Assembly: GCA_022575985.1 (NCBI GenBank)
Contig: JAKSXM010000231.1
Coordinates: 26,388,501-26,452,500, forward strand
From: Anagrus nilaparvatae
Lineage: Eukaryota > Arthropoda > Insecta > Hymenoptera > Mymaridae
Length of the DNA: 64,000 nt
Direction of reading: 5' to 3'
The notes beneath the pieces were generated by a model. The model did no database searches. It was not told the origin of the DNA and worked only from the letters and a program-made list of their open reading frames with translations. Positions 61,240 through 64,000 of this stretch are shown here, in pieces; the first letter of the stretch is position 1; every line of letters starts with the position of its first letter. The position numbers and the translations under genes are program-made.

Positions 61240-62560
61240 CACGGCTCGGCTCCTGAAAAGTAAAGAATGGTCCAAATCTTGTTTGAGCAAGAACAAAAAT
61301 GTTCTCTAGCTACAAGCGGAATTTTTCCAAAGCGAAATATTTCTGTTTGCAGCCAACAGATTATTTTTTCAGTGTAATTAAATAAAAATGAGTCAGCTTA
61401 TCAACCAAAAAATTTAACTTTAAAACTCTTTTTGGCAGAAAGTATGACTAAAAAAATCTTACACATCAGTTCTGGGCTAACATAAGCAATGTCCGAGTAT
61501 ATTAAAATTTACCGGCTTCGTTTCATATAATTTATGCCATATGATATAATATATATTCACTTTTGCATTCTGAGACATTCTTTTTTCATCTAGTTTTTAT
61601 AACAGTTTTAGTATTTTTCAAACAATTTTTCTAATTTATATCTGCTTGATTAAATTATCATATTAGACTTGAAACGATATAATTATAATTTTCTCAAAAT
61701 TGAATTTTATACGAATATTTTAAAATATCTATCTTTTACTAAATACTGAGGTTGGATCTATATAAACGCAAAATTGATTAACGCAAATCACGTCGCAATG
61801 CGTAGAAGATGATTTTCGTTTACTGCACAACGGAAAACGTACGAAATCATTTTCTGATCAATGCATTGTTCTACAATACTCTGTAGATCCATCCTGAAAA
61901 AAAATTCCGTTTTTGGCGGTCATATATTTTTTTTTTAACGATTGTAAACGTCTTGAAACGTAAAGAAAATTAAAATAAAATGAGTTTTACTTGTTTAAAA
62001 TGCGAGCACTAAAGCAAGGTATAGGACTAAACAAAAAATTTTTGGACCATAAAAAAAATTTTTTTTACACTTTTCTTTTGGTTTCATGTAATTTGCAACC
62101 ATTTAAATTAAAAAAACAATCCAGCTGCCACAACCTTGGCCATAACCGAAATTTCGAAAACGGGAAACTGATTTTTTTTCAGTGTAAAAAAAAAATTAAA
62201 AACATTGTATTTAAAAATGGTTAAAAATATGGGAAAATTATTTTATTTTTTCCATACTTTCAGCTGAAAAAAATTGTAACTGGTGAGAAGATCCAAGCAT
62301 AAGTGAACTTTGTATACACTGAAAAAAAATCTGCTTACGGCAAGCGGAATTCCGCTTGTAGCTAGCGGAATTTATTATTTCATCAAACGATTGCAAATGA
62401 CTTAAAACGCAATGAAAATTAGAAAAAAATTTTTTTCCCGATTACTTGGGATATCCGTATATCGGTATGATGAGATTTGAGAAATTTTTTGAAAAAAGAA
62501 AAGCAAAAATGTTTTTTTTAAATTTTCTTTACGTTTCAAGTCATTTGCAATTGTAGAAGT
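61240..62560. repeat. Nested CACTGAAAA-family and family B fragments
   Basis: A family B scrap (AAAGTAAAGAATGGTCCAAA, about 61255) is followed by CACTGAAAA-type ends at about 61370, 62185 and 62318. Four copies of a GATTGNAAANNNCTTGAAACG-like word lie at about 61938, 62386 (+), and 62066-62110, 62520-62557 (inverted). The AAGCGGAATTCCGCTT palindrome sits at about 62345. Several related elements have inserted next to or into each other. Confidence 0.55.
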
Positions 62561-62961
62561 CATTGTTATACTTTATTTAAGGAGACTCTTTAAAGTACTC
62601 GCTAGTCATTGATGAAGCTTTTAAAAATTTTTATTAATATTTTAAATTTATGTAAAATATGACTGTGCAAAATCATTTTTTAATTTTATTAATTATTTAA
62701 TATGTTAATAAAATAAGAAATATATCTTCATTTGTGAATAGCGATGGCAAAAAGTTTATGTACAAACAATTCAAGGCGCGCTCAGAGTAGAAAATTTAAT
62801 TTATTATTCGGAGTGTAGATATTAGAATTTATATTTACCGTATTACAAACCATTATTTAACTTTTATTATTTATCAAATAAATATAAGATTTATCGTTTA
62901 CAAGTAATTATGAGATTTTTTATTTTTAAAATAAAATTAAATAAATTATATTGATAAATAC

Positions 62962-63901
62962 TAGGGGTGTGCGGTTACCCGAATATTCGGGTACGCGCCC
63001 GACAGACCGATCTTATTTTTTTCGGGTCGGGTCGGTTCGGTCTTCGGTTATACCCGAAAAACTTCAATAGTCTGAAGGTACAGTTTTTAGGTGGGAAATT
63101 TCCCTGACATTACAATCCTATGATCCTTTTTGTGAAAAATTTCTATACACTCTTAAAAATGAGAATAAAAGGGTCAAAAAAGGACTAGCTAAAAAAAAGG
63201 ATAATTAATAATAATTTATTAACTATAAGTTATTATTTATTTTTTTATGTAAATTAAAGTAATAAATAAATAAAGTTGCATTTTTTCAAATTAATGCAGA
63301 AATTAAATAATAAAAAATAGAACAATTCGTATTAAACATCTTGAAAATCTATTTTTGTGAGTATTAATACTTAACTTACTTTAAAAAACCATAGGTTCAG
63401 CAAGTAGTATTTTCATAAAAACCCAGATTTCAAGGGGTGGTACCCCCCTCCCCATTTTCACTTGCCAACCCGCGTCAGTTTTTGGACTTCACTTAGAAAT
63501 TTATTTACGAAGAACGTGATTTTCGATCGGGATGCGGGAGGTATAAAAAAAATTATCATAAAACACGTTTCAATGCTAAAAATTCAAAGAACACATTTTT
63601 TGACGTATTCCTATGCCTAGACACTGTAATATCTAGAGACTCATAATAAACTCATTTTTTTAATTTTCAGGGAAGAACTCTAAAATAAAGAATCCGGTAA
63701 AAAAATTGACCCTTTTATTATCATTTTTAAGAGCGAATGGAAATTTTTCACAAAAAGGATCATAGGATCATAATGCCAGGGAAATTTCCCACCTAAAAAC
63801 TGTATCTTCAGACTCCTGAAGCATTTCGGGTATAACCGAAGACCGACCCGAAAAAATCCAAGACCGCCCGAAGCTTCGGGTCGGGTAACCGTACACCCCT
63901 A
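62962..63901. mobile_element. hAT-type MITE, 940 bp, perfect 8-bp target duplication
   Basis: Ends TAGGGGTGTGCGGTTACCCG and the inverse CGGGTAACCGTACACCCCTA are flanked by ATAAATAC on both sides (62954-62961 and 63902-63909). The arms are inverted copies for about 240 bp, including GGTCGGGTC-rich stretches and AAATTTCCC blocks. An 8-bp duplication and TAGGG ends are the marks of hAT transposons. No transposase frame inside, so mobilised in trans. Confidence 0.92.
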
Positions 63902-63924
63902 ATAAATACTGTACTTAAAAATGG

Positions 63925-64000
63925 CTCTAAATTTTGGGGACGGGGTTTCTAAAAATTGACATTTTTAGGGGAAGGATCAAATAGACTTAAAATAAATTGG
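63925..64000. repeat. Family A fragment at window edge
   Basis: GGGGAAGGATCAAATAGACT followed by TAAAATAAATT resembles the start of family A copies (compare about 33225-33250 and 15015-15045). Cut by the window end. Confidence 0.4.

Noticed and set aside
1..64000. CRISPR arrays, bacterial operons, rRNA and tRNA genes
   Set aside because: No regular spacer arrays, no ribosome-binding-site gene rows, and no cloverleaf or rRNA core sequence recognised on either strand by eye.

Overview
The window is AT-rich (roughly three quarters A+T by eye) animal nuclear DNA. Its genes have short exons and GT-AG introns, and it is crowded with small DNA transposons. A Toll receptor with insect-type domain order, and the mix of transposases, point to an insect. 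A parasitoid hymenopteran is my guess from base composition and transposon types, but no single feature proves it.

Layout. (1) Positions 1-5564, + strand: the last five exons of a Toll receptor gene; the 5' end lies left of the window. Two of its introns are mostly filled with mobile DNA. (2) 5565-16100: mostly non-coding, with a Penelope-like retroelement remnant (minus strand, about 7.9-8.7 kb), a TIR element at 11.6-12.5 kb and dispersed repeats. (3) 16.1-42.9 kb: a large ten-exon gene, + strand, with a predicted 989-residue product. It has four membrane segments, a PPPPY motif and three YSxL motifs, so I read it as an endosomal/plasma-membrane tetraspan adaptor of FAM189/ENTREP type. Its introns carry foldbacks and MITEs. 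(4) 42.9-46.3 kb: no gene seen. (5) 46.3-55.6 kb: a graveyard of decayed coding pieces. It holds two copies of a broken Mutator-like transposase, three copies of a broken mariner/IS630-type transposase (one split by a perfect solo LTR), the 3' end of an EB/EGF-like membrane protein gene, and an unrecognised frameshifted gene. Shared stop codons show that the transposase pieces were duplicated after they had died. (6) 56.2-59.2 kb, minus strand: a two-exon transposase-derived gene of 643 residues with no stop or frameshift. Its only visible intron is bounded by a 16-bp direct repeat containing AGGT, a signature of recent intron gain. (7) 59.2-64 kb: repeats, a long foldback and a complete hAT-type MITE with a perfect 8-bp target duplication.

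The two host genes show no obvious functional link. Toll acts in innate immune/developmental signalling at the cell surface, and the tetraspan protein probably acts in endocytic sorting. The main theme of the window is how transposons shape introns and intergenic DNA: introns enlarged by elements, one intron probably created by a short duplication, and nested insertions with readable target-site duplications.
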